This document shows, piece by piece, positions 15,400-25,900 of a stretch of 64,000 nt of DNA. The position numbers and the translations under genes are program-made. Position 1 is the first letter of the stretch. Each line of letters starts with the position of its first letter. The stretch comes from JAABVD01 sp965204545. GTDB lineage: Bacteria > Verrucomicrobiota > Verrucomicrobiia > Opitutales > UBA2995. The notes under the pieces are model-generated. The model was not told the origin of the DNA. It saw only the letters and a program-made list of their open reading frames with translations, and did not search any database. The DNA is taken from positions 1 to 64,000 of the forward strand of contig CBDBFA010000004.1 in NCBI GenBank assembly GCA_965204545.1, read 5' to 3'.

Positions 15400-18300
15400 C
15401 TATTCGTGACCAGCCTCGGCCATCATCACCAACGAGGGCAACATGAACAGGATGAACAGACCCGAGAAGATGAGCCCACCGACCATGCTGACCACGAACG
15501 GCACCAGAAACATCAGTTCGTCGCTACGCTCATAAAGCAATGGCGCCAGGGCCAGAATCGTCGTAAGGCTGGTCAGAAATACCGCCCGGAACCTTTGGCG
15601 GGTTGCGGCCGATGCAGCAGCTATGGCAGGCAGCATCTTATTCTCGCGACGCAGTTGATTGTAGCGATCCATGAGAACGAGGGAATCATTCACGATCACA
15701 CCTCCGACGCCGATTACCCCAAAGAGAGACATGAATCCAAAATCCCATCCCAGGATCCAGTGACCAATGACACCACCGGCAAACGCCACCGGAATCCCCA
15801 AGACGGCAATCAAGGGCTTCCAGTAACTGCGCAGGAAGGCGGCGGTGAGAACATAGATCGCGATCAAAGCCAGGGGAACGAGAAGGCTAAGCGTCCTCAA
15901 TGTGGATTTCTCCTCGCGGGCGCTGCCATCCGGCTCGATAACGAGACCGGAGAAGCGTTCAATTAGTCCGGGAATTATTCTCGTTCCAATCACGCGCCTC
16001 GCCTGCAGAGGGGTGATGACGGCGGCATCGGCCTCTGCATTTACACGAGCGGTTTGTTTCCCATCAATGTTGATGGACGTCGAGAAACCGCGCCTCTCGA
16101 TCAAATTGGCCACGGAGTATAAGGGAATTTCTCCACCCGATGCAGGGATTCCTGCCTTTGTCCTCGCATCCCTACCAGCCGGACGATGGATACGTTCCCT
16201 GGCAAGGTCCAACATACTGGTGCGTCGCTCTTTCGGGTATCGCACCACGACCTTGACTTCATCGTGGCCGCGTTGAATCCGCTGGACCTGGGTTCCGTGA
16301 TAACTTGCCCGCAGTTGTGCTGCAATTGCGGCAGGGGACAGCCCGGAAGCCTTTCCTAACGGAGTCAGCTCGATTTCCAATTGCCGCTTACCCAGCGTCA
16401 AGCTGTCGGAAATCCCGTATATCCCCGGAATTTTTTCCATAAGGAAAGAAAACGCAGTGGTGGCCCGATTGAGGATATCGAGATCATCATGCTTAAGAGC
16501 GTAGGCAACGGCGGGTGCGGCACGCGAAACCCTAGTGTGGTACATGATGTTCTCCAGATTGGAAACGTCGCCCACGTTTTGACGCAATTTTCGTTCAATC
16601 TCCGGAATGGATGCTCCGCGAACCGGCATTTGGTTGAGATGCACCACTACGGAGGCCAGGTGGCTTCTGTTTGGCAATGTTGTGGCGGTCTGGGACATCA
16701 GGAGGTTTCCGACCAGAACGCTGGTTCCCTCGACCGGGGTTCCGTCACTTTGGTCATTCAATCCTTGCGCAGCTTCGACAAACCGCTCAGCAGTTGCCTG
16801 CGTGACATCAAAAGGGGTACCTATGGGAAGAACCAGGTCGATCTGAATGTCGTCGGAAACATTGGTCCCGGAGTCGAAGTAGATGACCCGCACGGAATCA
16901 AAGCGAATAAGGGCCAAGGAGAGAACTACAAGGATGAGTCCGCATACCGGGGCGAACCAAATGCGGCGCATGGACCAGGATACGGCGGGAATCACAACCT
17001 TGGCTCGCATGGTCAACAGCCGTTCCCGGGCACGCGCCTGGATATTGCTCAAGGGTGGAAGACTCCAGGGTTTTTTGTGTGACAGGTGGGCCGGCAAAAT
17101 AAAGAAGGCCTCAATCAGCGATACCAGGAGGACGAAAATCGTCACATAAGGAAAAACCTTGACGATTTGCAGCCGCACCGGCGTTACGAAAAGAAAAGGG
17201 AGGAAGGCGATAATAGTGGTTATAGTGCCAATGGTAATGGGCCCGACCATGGCCCTGGCCCCGGAAACGGCTGCTTCGAGCGCCCCCTTACCGGACTCTC
17301 GTTGCGCAGCAATGCTCTCCCCGACGACCACTGCGTCATCCACTACGATGCCGACCAAAAGAAAAAAGGCAAAGATGGTTCCTAAATTCAGAGTGAGATT
17401 GGCCGGACCGAATAGCATCAAGGATCCAATGAAGGAAAGGGGAATTCCCACCGTGACCCAGGTGGCTATGCGCAGGTCGAACAAGAAAACCAGACAAAGA
17501 AAAACCAGGACGGCACCGATAATTGCATTTCGAATTATCAGGGAAATCCTATCGATGGCTTCGCCGGCACGATCGTTCCACAATTCGATCCTGATCCCTG
17601 TCGGGACCGAGTAATTCCCCAGTAGATTCCTTATATCCTCTGCCATCGTTACGATGGATTGTTCATTGGCGGCATCGACGCGAACCAGAACGGCCGGATC
17701 TCCGTCTACCCGTGTATAAATGTCCTCGTCCGCGAAACCGTCACGAATTACCGCCACGTCACCCAATGTCAGAACCGTCCCGTCGAGCCGGGTTATGAGC
17801 GGAATATCTGAGAATTCTTCCCCGTATTGCCTCTTGGACACGGTATGCAGGACCAATCCGCCTGCATCGGTGCGCAATTCCCCGGAGGTCAGGTTCAAGG
17901 AGGCCCTGCGCACGGCATCTGCAATACCGTTCATCGAGAGGCCATTTCGACGCAATTCCTCTTCGCTCAATTCGATCGCTATCTCCCGATCTCTTGTCCC
18001 CAGCAACGTCACAAGGGAAACGGAAGGCAATTCCAGCAAACTGTCCCGAAGCTGCTCCGCCGCGCTCCGCAAATCATTTTCGGTGGCGGAGGGAGATGAA
18101 ACCGCCAACGTCATGACCTCGATCCCCAGCCGATTGTATTCAACTTCCGGCTGCTCCGCCGTGACCGGCGGAAAATTTTCGATCCGGTTCACGGCATCCT
18201 GAACGTCATTCAGGACGGAGTCCGCATCGGCAAAAGTTGCCAATTCGACAATCACTTCTCCCAAGCCTCCGTGGGCGGTTGCAACGACCCGCTCCACTCC

Positions 18301-18531
18301 TGGGAGACCGATAACCTGGTTCTCAACCCGGTTGACGATGTCTTCCTCGACCTCACGGGTTGAGGACCCGGGAGATTTAACTTGCACGGAAATGGTTCGA
18401 AGATCGAGCTCGGGATAGCTTTGAATGGGAAGGTTGGATCCGGCAATTATGCCTCCAACGATGAAGAACCCCATCAGCAGATTGGCGGCAATGGGATTTC
18501 CGGCGAAGTATGCGATCGGACCCTTTTTCAC
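15400..18531 (-). CDS. RND efflux transporter, inner-membrane permease
   Basis: A 1043-residue AcrB/MexF-type resistance-nodulation-division pump. It has TM1 at residues 12-30, a large periplasmic porter domain opening with 'SYPELDLRTISVQ', and TM2-6 around 325-470. The second periplasmic loop covers about 550-840 and TM8-12 the last 200 residues. The proton-relay 'VGIVVDDAVVVGE' in TM4 carries the paired Asp residues. It starts with GTG at 18531. With the adaptor gene upstream it forms a proton-driven tripartite exporter; the outer-membrane TolC-like part is not in the window. It diverges from the PKS cluster. Confidence 0.93.
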   Translation of the reverse strand: MKKGPIAYFAGNPIAANLLMGFFIVGGIIAGSNLPIQSYPELDLRTISVQVKSPGSSTREVEEDIVNRVENQVIGLPGVERVVATAHGGLGEVIVELATFADADSVLNDVQDAVNRIENFPPVTAEQPEVEYNRLGIEVMTLAVSSPSATENDLRSAAEQLRDSLLELPSVSLVTLLGTRDREIAIELSEEELRRNGLSMNGIADAVRRASLNLTSGELRTDAGGLVLHTVSKRQYGEEFSDIPLITRLDGTVLTLGDVAVIRDGFADEDIYTRVDGDPAVLVRVDAANEQSIVTMAEDIRNLLGNYSVPTGIRIELWNDRAGEAIDRISLIIRNAIIGAVLVFLCLVFLFDLRIATWVTVGIPLSFIGSLMLFGPANLTLNLGTIFAFFLLVGIVVDDAVVVGESIAAQRESGKGALEAAVSGARAMVGPITIGTITTIIAFLPFLFVTPVRLQIVKVFPYVTIFVLLVSLIEAFFILPAHLSHKKPWSLPPLSNIQARARERLLTMRAKVVIPAVSWSMRRIWFAPVCGLILVVLSLALIRFDSVRVIYFDSGTNVSDDIQIDLVLPIGTPFDVTQATAERFVEAAQGLNDQSDGTPVEGTSVLVGNLLMSQTATTLPNRSHLASVVVHLNQMPVRGASIPEIERKLRQNVGDVSNLENIMYHTRVSRAAPAVAYALKHDDLDILNRATTAFSFLMEKIPGIYGISDSLTLGKRQLEIELTPLGKASGLSPAAIAAQLRASYHGTQVQRIQRGHDEVKVVVRYPKERRTSMLDLARERIHRPAGRDARTKAGIPASGGEIPLYSVANLIERRGFSTSINIDGKQTARVNAEADAAVITPLQARRVIGTRIIPGLIERFSGLVIEPDGSAREEKSTLRTLSLLVPLALIAIYVLTAAFLRSYWKPLIAVLGIPVAFAGGVIGHWILGWDFGFMSLFGVIGVGGVIVNDSLVLMDRYNQLRRENKMLPAIAAASAATRQRFRAVFLTSLTTILALAPLLYERSDELMFLVPFVVSMVGGLIFSGLFILFMLPSLVMMAEAGHE

Positions 18532-18645
18532 GGCAACTCCTGGTGTTTCAAGCTATCGGATGATTTAAGCGCCACGGAAGTATTTGGATGAATGGCACCG
18601 CGGAAAGGACCCATTTTTTGCATACTTCGCGATGGGGCCGGCCAT

Positions 18646-19743
18646 CTACAACTGAGATTCGGCAAGGTCGACCTCCAATCCTTCTCTTGCTCCCGGCATA
18701 GAGCCGACTACAATTCCCTCGCCAGCGTCGAATGCCGCAACCACCAATCCTTCATTGGTTCGCCCAATTGCCAGCGGGGAAATCGAAGACAAGGCGCCGT
18801 CCTTTACGACCCAGACGGTGTCGTGCTCCTGCAAAACCGAATCCGGCAGGACGTAGACATTCTGGAACGGAGGCCCCTCGATTTCGATTTCCACAAAAGT
18901 CCCCGGTAGGGGCAGCGACTCCGCCGATTGATCTTCGGAGAAACGCAAGAACAAGGAGGCAAAACGCGTTTGTGGAGCGAGTACGGACGAAATACGCATG
19001 ATTTCCGCCTCGTAAACGCCTGAACCCGTATACACCTGGGCAGTACGCCCAATGGCCGGTGCAAGATACTCCAAGTCTTCCACGTCGATGGGCGCGTCGA
19101 TTTCCAGAGCATCGCTCCGATAGATGATGCCCATATTCGCTTGCGAACCAACCTCGTCCTGCTGGCCTACCAACTCGCCGACACCAACGTCCGAGGATAT
19201 CACCCGACTGTCGTAGGGGAAAGAGATTTCAGTTCGTTCGAGGTCGAGTTCGGCCAATCTCAACGCCGCTCGAGCTCTTTTCAGTGTCCCTTCCGCGGTG
19301 GGACCACTCATCAAGGCCGCTAACCTGGCCTCTGCTTCCTCCACCATACCTGCGGCGGCTTCTACATTAAGTTCATATTCAGTGCGGTCGATCCGAACCA
19401 GGGGCTCGTCAGCCGCGAGAGTGCCGCCGTTCCTGAATTGCGGGGAGACCCATACCACGCGTCCTACCAATTCCGACCTTACCTTCACTCTTGCCTCCGT
19501 CTTGACGTTACCCGTCAATTTTACGGTGAGGCTCTGCGCCGTTGGAGTCGGATTGACAACGCTCACAACGGTGTTTCCGGACCCGGTTGCAGGTCTTGCA
19601 ATGACGTCGGTTTCCATGCGTTCAGGAGCGCGGGCGAAATAGATCGCCAGCAACACCAATACCGCTACCAGGGCTAGTTGGGCATAGCCGAGCCCCTTGG
19701 GCCGACCCTTTCGATCTTTTTTTTCGGTCTTTTCGCTTGGCAT
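18646..19743 (-). CDS. RND efflux periplasmic adaptor (membrane fusion protein)
   Basis: A 365-residue HlyD/AcrA-type adaptor with an N-terminal membrane anchor (about residues 20-38). It has a split biotinyl/lipoyl-like domain ('VVWVSPQFRNGGTLAADEPLVRID' near 92) and a shortish coiled-coil hairpin ('AAAGMVEEAEARLAAL'), then beta-barrel and membrane-proximal domains. Such proteins bridge the pump and an outer-membrane channel. It is the first gene of the efflux pair; the permease follows 114 bp later. Its start is 241 bp from the PKS start on the other strand. Confidence 0.9.
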   Translation of the reverse strand: MPSEKTEKKDRKGRPKGLGYAQLALVAVLVLLAIYFARAPERMETDVIARPATGSGNTVVSVVNPTPTAQSLTVKLTGNVKTEARVKVRSELVGRVVWVSPQFRNGGTLAADEPLVRIDRTEYELNVEAAAGMVEEAEARLAALMSGPTAEGTLKRARAALRLAELDLERTEISFPYDSRVISSDVGVGELVGQQDEVGSQANMGIIYRSDALEIDAPIDVEDLEYLAPAIGRTAQVYTGSGVYEAEIMRISSVLAPQTRFASLFLRFSEDQSAESLPLPGTFVEIEIEGPPFQNVYVLPDSVLQEHDTVWVVKDGALSSISPLAIGRTNEGLVVAAFDAGEGIVVGSMPGAREGLEVDLAESQL

Positions 19744-19984
19744 GTCAGTTTCCGATTACCGGATAATTGAATTTTCCTTTTTGTCATGGATATTCACCTC
19801 TCATCTGTTGTAAAGATCTAAAACCCGGAAAGAGAAAATTGAGCACCCGGAAACTTGACATAGCGGCCGCTTGAACTGTGAATCGTGCAAGGCGGGATCA
19901 AGGTCCGCGACCTGTAAATTTCCTAATTCTTATCACTTGTTTAAAGTCCAAAACCAATAATTCCGTAGACAACTGGATCGAATT
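19744..19984. promoter_or_regulatory. Divergent promoter region, efflux pair versus PKS cluster
   Basis: A 241-bp AT-richer spacer between head-to-head genes, so promoters for both sides must lie here unless longer leaders exist. A TTGACA hexamer occurs at 19855, but the sequence 17 bp on (GTGAAT) is a poor -10, so I do not define a promoter. No strong ribosome site precedes the PKS ATG at 19985, and no regulator gene is adjacent. Confidence 0.5.
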
Positions 19985-22900
19985 ATGAGCCTCCATAAGT
20001 CCGATGAAGCTGTTGCCATCACCGGATACGCCTACCGCATGCCGGGGGGAATCAGCACCGACGACGACTTCTGGCGCTTGCTCAGCCAACGCGAGATCGT
20101 CCAAGAGCCCGTAACCGAACGCTACGGAAAAGGCTACCGGCCCATCGGCGACTTCTCCGGCCCAGGACGCTTCGCCAGTCCCTACGAAGGGCTGATCCGC
20201 GAGGATGGAGAAAAGAGCTTTGATCGCAGTCTCTTCGGGATGTCTCACCACGAAATGCTGTCAACCAATCCGCACGTGCGAATGCTGTTAACCTGCACTT
20301 GGGAGACCTGCGAGCGGGTTGGCTGGGATTTGCAGTCGCTACGCAACAGCCGAACGGGTGTGTTCATCGGCGCGCAAGTTCCAGCGACGTCCAACTGGCG
20401 TAGGCCGCTGGGGGCAACTGAGTTTTCCATCGCCAGTATCAGTGTGGCCATGTTGGCCAACCGTATCTCCTATCACTTCAACTTGATGGGGCCGTCGCTC
20501 GCTTGTTGCACGGCCTGTTCCGCCAGCCTGACCGCGTTGCACACGGCGATCAATGCACTGCGCTCCGGCGACTGCGACCAAGCCTTTGTCGGGTCGGCCA
20601 ATTACCTTGGGTCGGCCCGGCTCAGCACAGGCTTTAATGCGTTGGGTGTGATCAGTCCGGACGGAAAGTGCCACTCCTTCGACGCGGAGGCCAATGGATA
20701 CATGCGCTCGGAAGGAGCCTTTGTCTTTGCGCTCAAACCCCTGGCCGCGGCCGCACGGGACGGGGACCCCATCCACGCCGTAGTAGAGGCGACCGCGGTC
20801 AATTCGGCCGGAGCCGCCGACGGCAGCGCCGGCCTGGCACAGGGACGGTACATCACCGCCCCCACTCGTCACGCACAAGTCGAATTGATGCGGACGGCCT
20901 ATGCCCGTGCGGGCCGCACGCCGCAGGAGTTCGATTATATCGAAGCCCATGCCACCGGCACCGTGGTGGGGGACCGTATGGAGGGCAACGCCATCGCCGA
21001 AGCTTTCGGAGGCGGCCAGCGCGACGTGCCGCTGCGGGTTTCGGGCGTCAAGAGCAATGTGGGGCACATGGAAGCTGCCGCGTTCAGTTGCGCCTTGCTC
21101 AAGGTCGTGCTGATGATGCAGCGGCGCACCTTCGCACCAGTGTCGAAGAATTACCTGGTACCGAATCCGGAGATCGACTTCGAAAGTTGCCCGATGCAGG
21201 TGCAGACCGACTGCGAGCCGTTCCCCGATCACCCAGTGGTGGTCGGCATCAATTCGTTCGGTTTTGGCGGGTCCAACGGGCACTGCGTGGTGCGGGAATA
21301 CCGCCCCGATCAACCCCGGATCTGGTCAGTGCCGCTGGCGCCTAAGGCGGGCTACATGATCCCCCTGTCGGCGCGCACATCCGGCGCGCTGGAAAAGAGC
21401 GCGCAACAACTTGGGCAAACCCTCCGTGAGAAGGAGTTCGATCTCTATGCCCTGGCGGGCAACCTGAGCCGTCGCCGCACCCATTTCGCCGCTCGCACCT
21501 CCTTTGCGGTGCGCACCCAAAAGGAACTGATCGAGGCCTTGGACGCTTTCGCAAAAGCCCCTTCACCTGTCCCCACCGCAGAAGCTGGCGAACGCCGTGT
21601 GGCCATGGTGTTCGCCGGACAAGGCACCCAATGGGCGGGTTGCGGCCGCGCTCTCTACGATGCCGATCCCGTTTTTCGCCGCGTCATCGATGCTATTGAA
21701 GAACACTGGCGCGAACACTCGGACATCTCCTTGCGCGAAGCTTGCTTCTCCGCCCCCCAAGAAGCTCTTAATGAAGTCCGGCTGGCCCAGCCCGTCATTT
21801 TCTTGATTCAGTGCGGGCTGGTGGAATTGTTCAAGACCTGGGGAGTCTATCCGGACTGCGTGGTCGGTCACAGTTCCGGCGAGGTGGCCGCCGCTTATGC
21901 CAGCGGAGCGCTTTCCCTAAAGGAGGCGACAGGCCTGGTTTACCATCGCGCTACCTTGCAACAGCGCACGGCCGGTTCCGGTCGCATGCTGGCAATCGGG
22001 CTGGACCGGCCAGGCCTGGAGGAAATCCTCGAGGCGCTGTGTATTCCCTATCGTCCCGAGGAAGGACCGACCTCAGTGGAAATCGCCTGCGAGAACGCGC
22101 CGGCCAGCACCGTCATTTGCGGCAAGGAGACCGCTTTACAGCCCATCGTAGAAGAATTGGAGCGACACAACCTGCAGAACCGACTGATTCCGGGCAATAT
22201 CGCCTTCCATTCCAGCGCCATGGATCCCATCAAGGACGATTCACTGGAGGCCTTATCCTTCCTCAACCGTGGCGGGTTTGAGGCCGACGTGCCCATGGTT
22301 TCCTCGGTGACCGGTGAGCAAACGGAGCGGCTGGACAGCGCCTACTGGTGGTCAAATATCCGCCAGCCCGTGCGATTCGCCGGGGCCATGGAAACCATCA
22401 TGCGGGATTATCGGCCCGACGTCATTCTGGAAATAGCGCCGCACAGCGCACTGCAAACAACCATCTCCCAGTGTCTGGAAGGTAATGGTCAGGAAGCGGC
22501 CTGTATTCCGACGATCATGCGCGACACCGATGTCTGCCTCGGCTTCCAAGAATCCCTGGGAGCGCTATTCAGAGCTGGGGTGGAACTGGATTTCCCCGCG
22601 CAGTACCCGCGCCCTAATCCGATTGCCCATCTGCTGCCCGGCTATCCGCGCGACGATCAGACGGAGGCCGATGAGATGAGCGACGACGAGATGTTCCTCA
22701 ATCTGGGCGAGTACGCCCACGGCCCACTAATCGGCCATCAGGTTCCGTGCGAACACCTGCTGTTTGAAGCGCGGCTGTCAGAGCGGGACTTTCCCTGGCT
22801 GGCTGAGCACCGCGTCCATCATGCCTCAATCATGCCGGCGGCTGGGTACATCGAACTGCTCCTGCAGACGTTCGAGGGCGTTCCACTGCATGTCGAAACG

Positions 22901-25900
22901 CTCGAATTCCTCCAGCCGTGTCCAATCCCCAGGACGCCGGTGCGGCTGCATACCGAGTTGTTTCCGGTCGCCAACGCGCCGGACGAATTCACTTTCACCA
23001 TCTCATCCCGCTCCTACGAGACAGAGGCGCAGAGTGAATTGCACTCCCGCGGCAAGGTGCGCCTGGTGAGCGGCGACGAACCGGTGAACGTTCCGTTATG
23101 CTTGGCAGAAATCGACACCACGCCCTTCGAGCCATACTACTTCGTGGGCGAAAGCGATTTCTACGAGCGCGTGGATGCCAGCCTCGGCGAAACCTTCCAG
23201 TACGGTCCTTATTTCCAGAACATTCAGCGCGTTCTAGCCGACAACAGCACGGGCGACTATCTGTTCGACGTCGAGATGGATGAGCAGCTTTGGACGACTG
23301 GTCGCGAGGAAGGATACGTCGCCAACCCTGCGTTGCTCGATGGCGGGTTGCAGATCTTCCTCTATCATCTGCTGCGCGCGACGGACATCTTCGCCCTCCC
23401 GCAGCGCGCTACGGGTGTGACGTTTCTGCGTCCGCCGACCGGACCGCGCCTTACCTGCCACGTGAAGAAAGATCCGGATTGGGCGAACGTGAACGAACTG
23501 GGGCAGTTCACGGAACGGCGCGGCGAACGCTCCGGAGGCAGCATCCGTTTCTACGACGGTGACACGGGCGACCTGATTTTATGTATTGACGCATACATCT
23601 CCTTCAATTCCAACCCGCGCTGGAACGACCTGCCGCACAGCAAGCACATCGTCTCTTGGCAGCCCAAGTTCGTCGCCGAGGCCCAGTCTTTCCTGCACCG
23701 CCTGCCGGACGGCGAAATCGAGCCCGCGACGTTGATCGCCGCCCTCGAGCAGCCTGGCGACGGCGACCACAACGCCTGCCACGTCGTCGAGTTCGCGGGC
23801 GGACGCCCCCCTGAGCAAACCATTCTCAATCAATGCCTCGACTACCTCGGGAGCCCCGATGGGCAGACTGAGTTCTGGCTGGTCGGCGATACGCAGGAGC
23901 AGACCCGCGCCCACTACGACGCCTTCCACAGCCGCGATGCCGCCCTGCGTTTTGCCTGCCTCGATCTCGCCACAGAGCAAACACCGGAACTGGCTACCGG
24001 TCTGCTGCGGCCGCACGCCGCCGAAATTCTCTTGCTCCATGAAGACGCTGCGGAGTTGGGAGCGGAGCAATGGCGCTTGCTGCGCAGTGTAGCGGTCCCC
24101 GGCGGCCTGGCGCTGGTCGCACACGCCGGAGGCGAAGCAATCGAGCCGGACGCCGGCTGGACCACCGTGCGCACCGGCCAGCGCGCCACCCTGCTGCAGG
24201 CGCCACACACCGCCGCGGACACCCCTGAACCGCAACAACTACCCGGTCCCCGCTGGGTGATCGGCGAGCCGGACAGCCTGTCGGATCAGTGGCTGGCGCT
24301 CCTCGATTCGCCCGAGGTGTCCGCCATTCCCTATGCGGACTTGGCAGACGACCGCATCGGTACACTTGACGATTGGCCTGCGGCGGTAGACCTGAAAGCC
24401 ATCGACATCTTCTGCGGCTCTGACCCACACGATCCGACCGGGGAAAAGTTGGCAGCAGGCCTGGTTGCTTTTGTCAAGGCGCTGATACCCTTCCGTGTGG
24501 CGCAGGCGCGCTGCCCCTGCCGCTTGACCGTGGTGACGCGCCGTGCCGTGTTAGAGGTGGAGGATCCGCGCGCGAGTACCGTGTGGGGAGCGGTCCGCAG
24601 CATAAGCCAGGAGATCGCCGCGGACGTAGGTACGGAGGCGCAAATTGATTTCCGGCTGGTCGATCTGGATGCCCCCGAGGACCTACAGACACTGGCCCGG
24701 CTCGGTACCTGCGACCTGCGCGAACGCGAGTTTGCAGTGCGTCACAACCAAGTATGGATGCCGCGACTGATCAGTATCCGGGAGCGGTCGCCGCTCGTGC
24801 CGGCAGACGAGAAACCCCCGTACCGGTTAACCTTGGACAATCCAGGGCAGATCGGCGGCCTACAGATGAAGACCTACCAACCCGCATCCCTGGGACCACA
24901 CGACGTAGAGATCGACGTGGCGGCTGCGGCGCTCAATTTCCGCGACGTCATGGTTACGCTGGGGTTGCTACCGGCCCTGTCCTATGAACGCTCGGCACTG
25001 GGGCGCACAGTGGGGATGGAGGCCAGCGGAATCGTCCGTCGCGTCGGCCATGCCGTGCGCGCGTGTCGCGTCGGCGACACCGTGGCCTTTACCCAAGGTG
25101 GGTGCATCACCAATCGGGCCGTGGTCAACGAGCACCTCGTGTTCGCCAAACCCGCATCCCTGAGGATGGAGGAGGCTGCTTCGGTACTGTCGGTTTACGT
25201 CACCGCTTACTATTCGCTGATTCATCTTGCCCGCTTGCGCAAGGGCCAGCGCGTCCTCATCCACTCGGCCATGGGCGGAGTCGGCCAAGCGGCCATCGCC
25301 CTGGCCAAGCACGCTGGAGCGGAGATCTACGCCACGGCCGGCAGCGATAGGAAGCGCGAGCAACTGAGCGCCTTGGGCGTGCGCGCGGCGTTCGATTCAC
25401 ACAGCTTCGACTGGTACGGCGAACTGATGGCAGCGACCGGAGGTGAAGGAGTAGATGTGATACTGAACTCCCTGGCCGGCCGCCACATCACTCTGTGTCT
25501 GGAGGCGTTGCGGCCGGGTGGCTGGCACTGCGAGATCGGCAAGGTCGATATCTACTCGGACAACGCAATCAGCCTGAGCGTCTTCCGCAAGAATCTGCGC
25601 TTTGCAGCAATCGACATCGACCGCATGATGAGCGACGACCCGGTGCTGGCGCATGAGCTTTCGCAGAAGTGCATGAACCTGCTGGATAAAGGCGCCGTGC
25701 CTCCGTTGCCGATCACCTCCTTCCCCTACCGCGACTATGCCCAAGCGCTGCGCTTGATGACCACCGGCCAGCACACCGGTAAACTGGTTCTACAGGCGCC
25801 GGATAAACAGGGCGATCATTCACTCCCGATTGTCGATCTGCGACCATTCCTCGACCCGGACGCGACCTACTTGGTCACCGGCGGGATGGGCGGATTCGGC

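Noticed and set aside
19855..19883. Sigma-70 promoter with TTGACA at 19855
   Set aside because: The -35 hexamer is perfect, but the base group 17 bp on is GTGAAT, too poor to call a -10.
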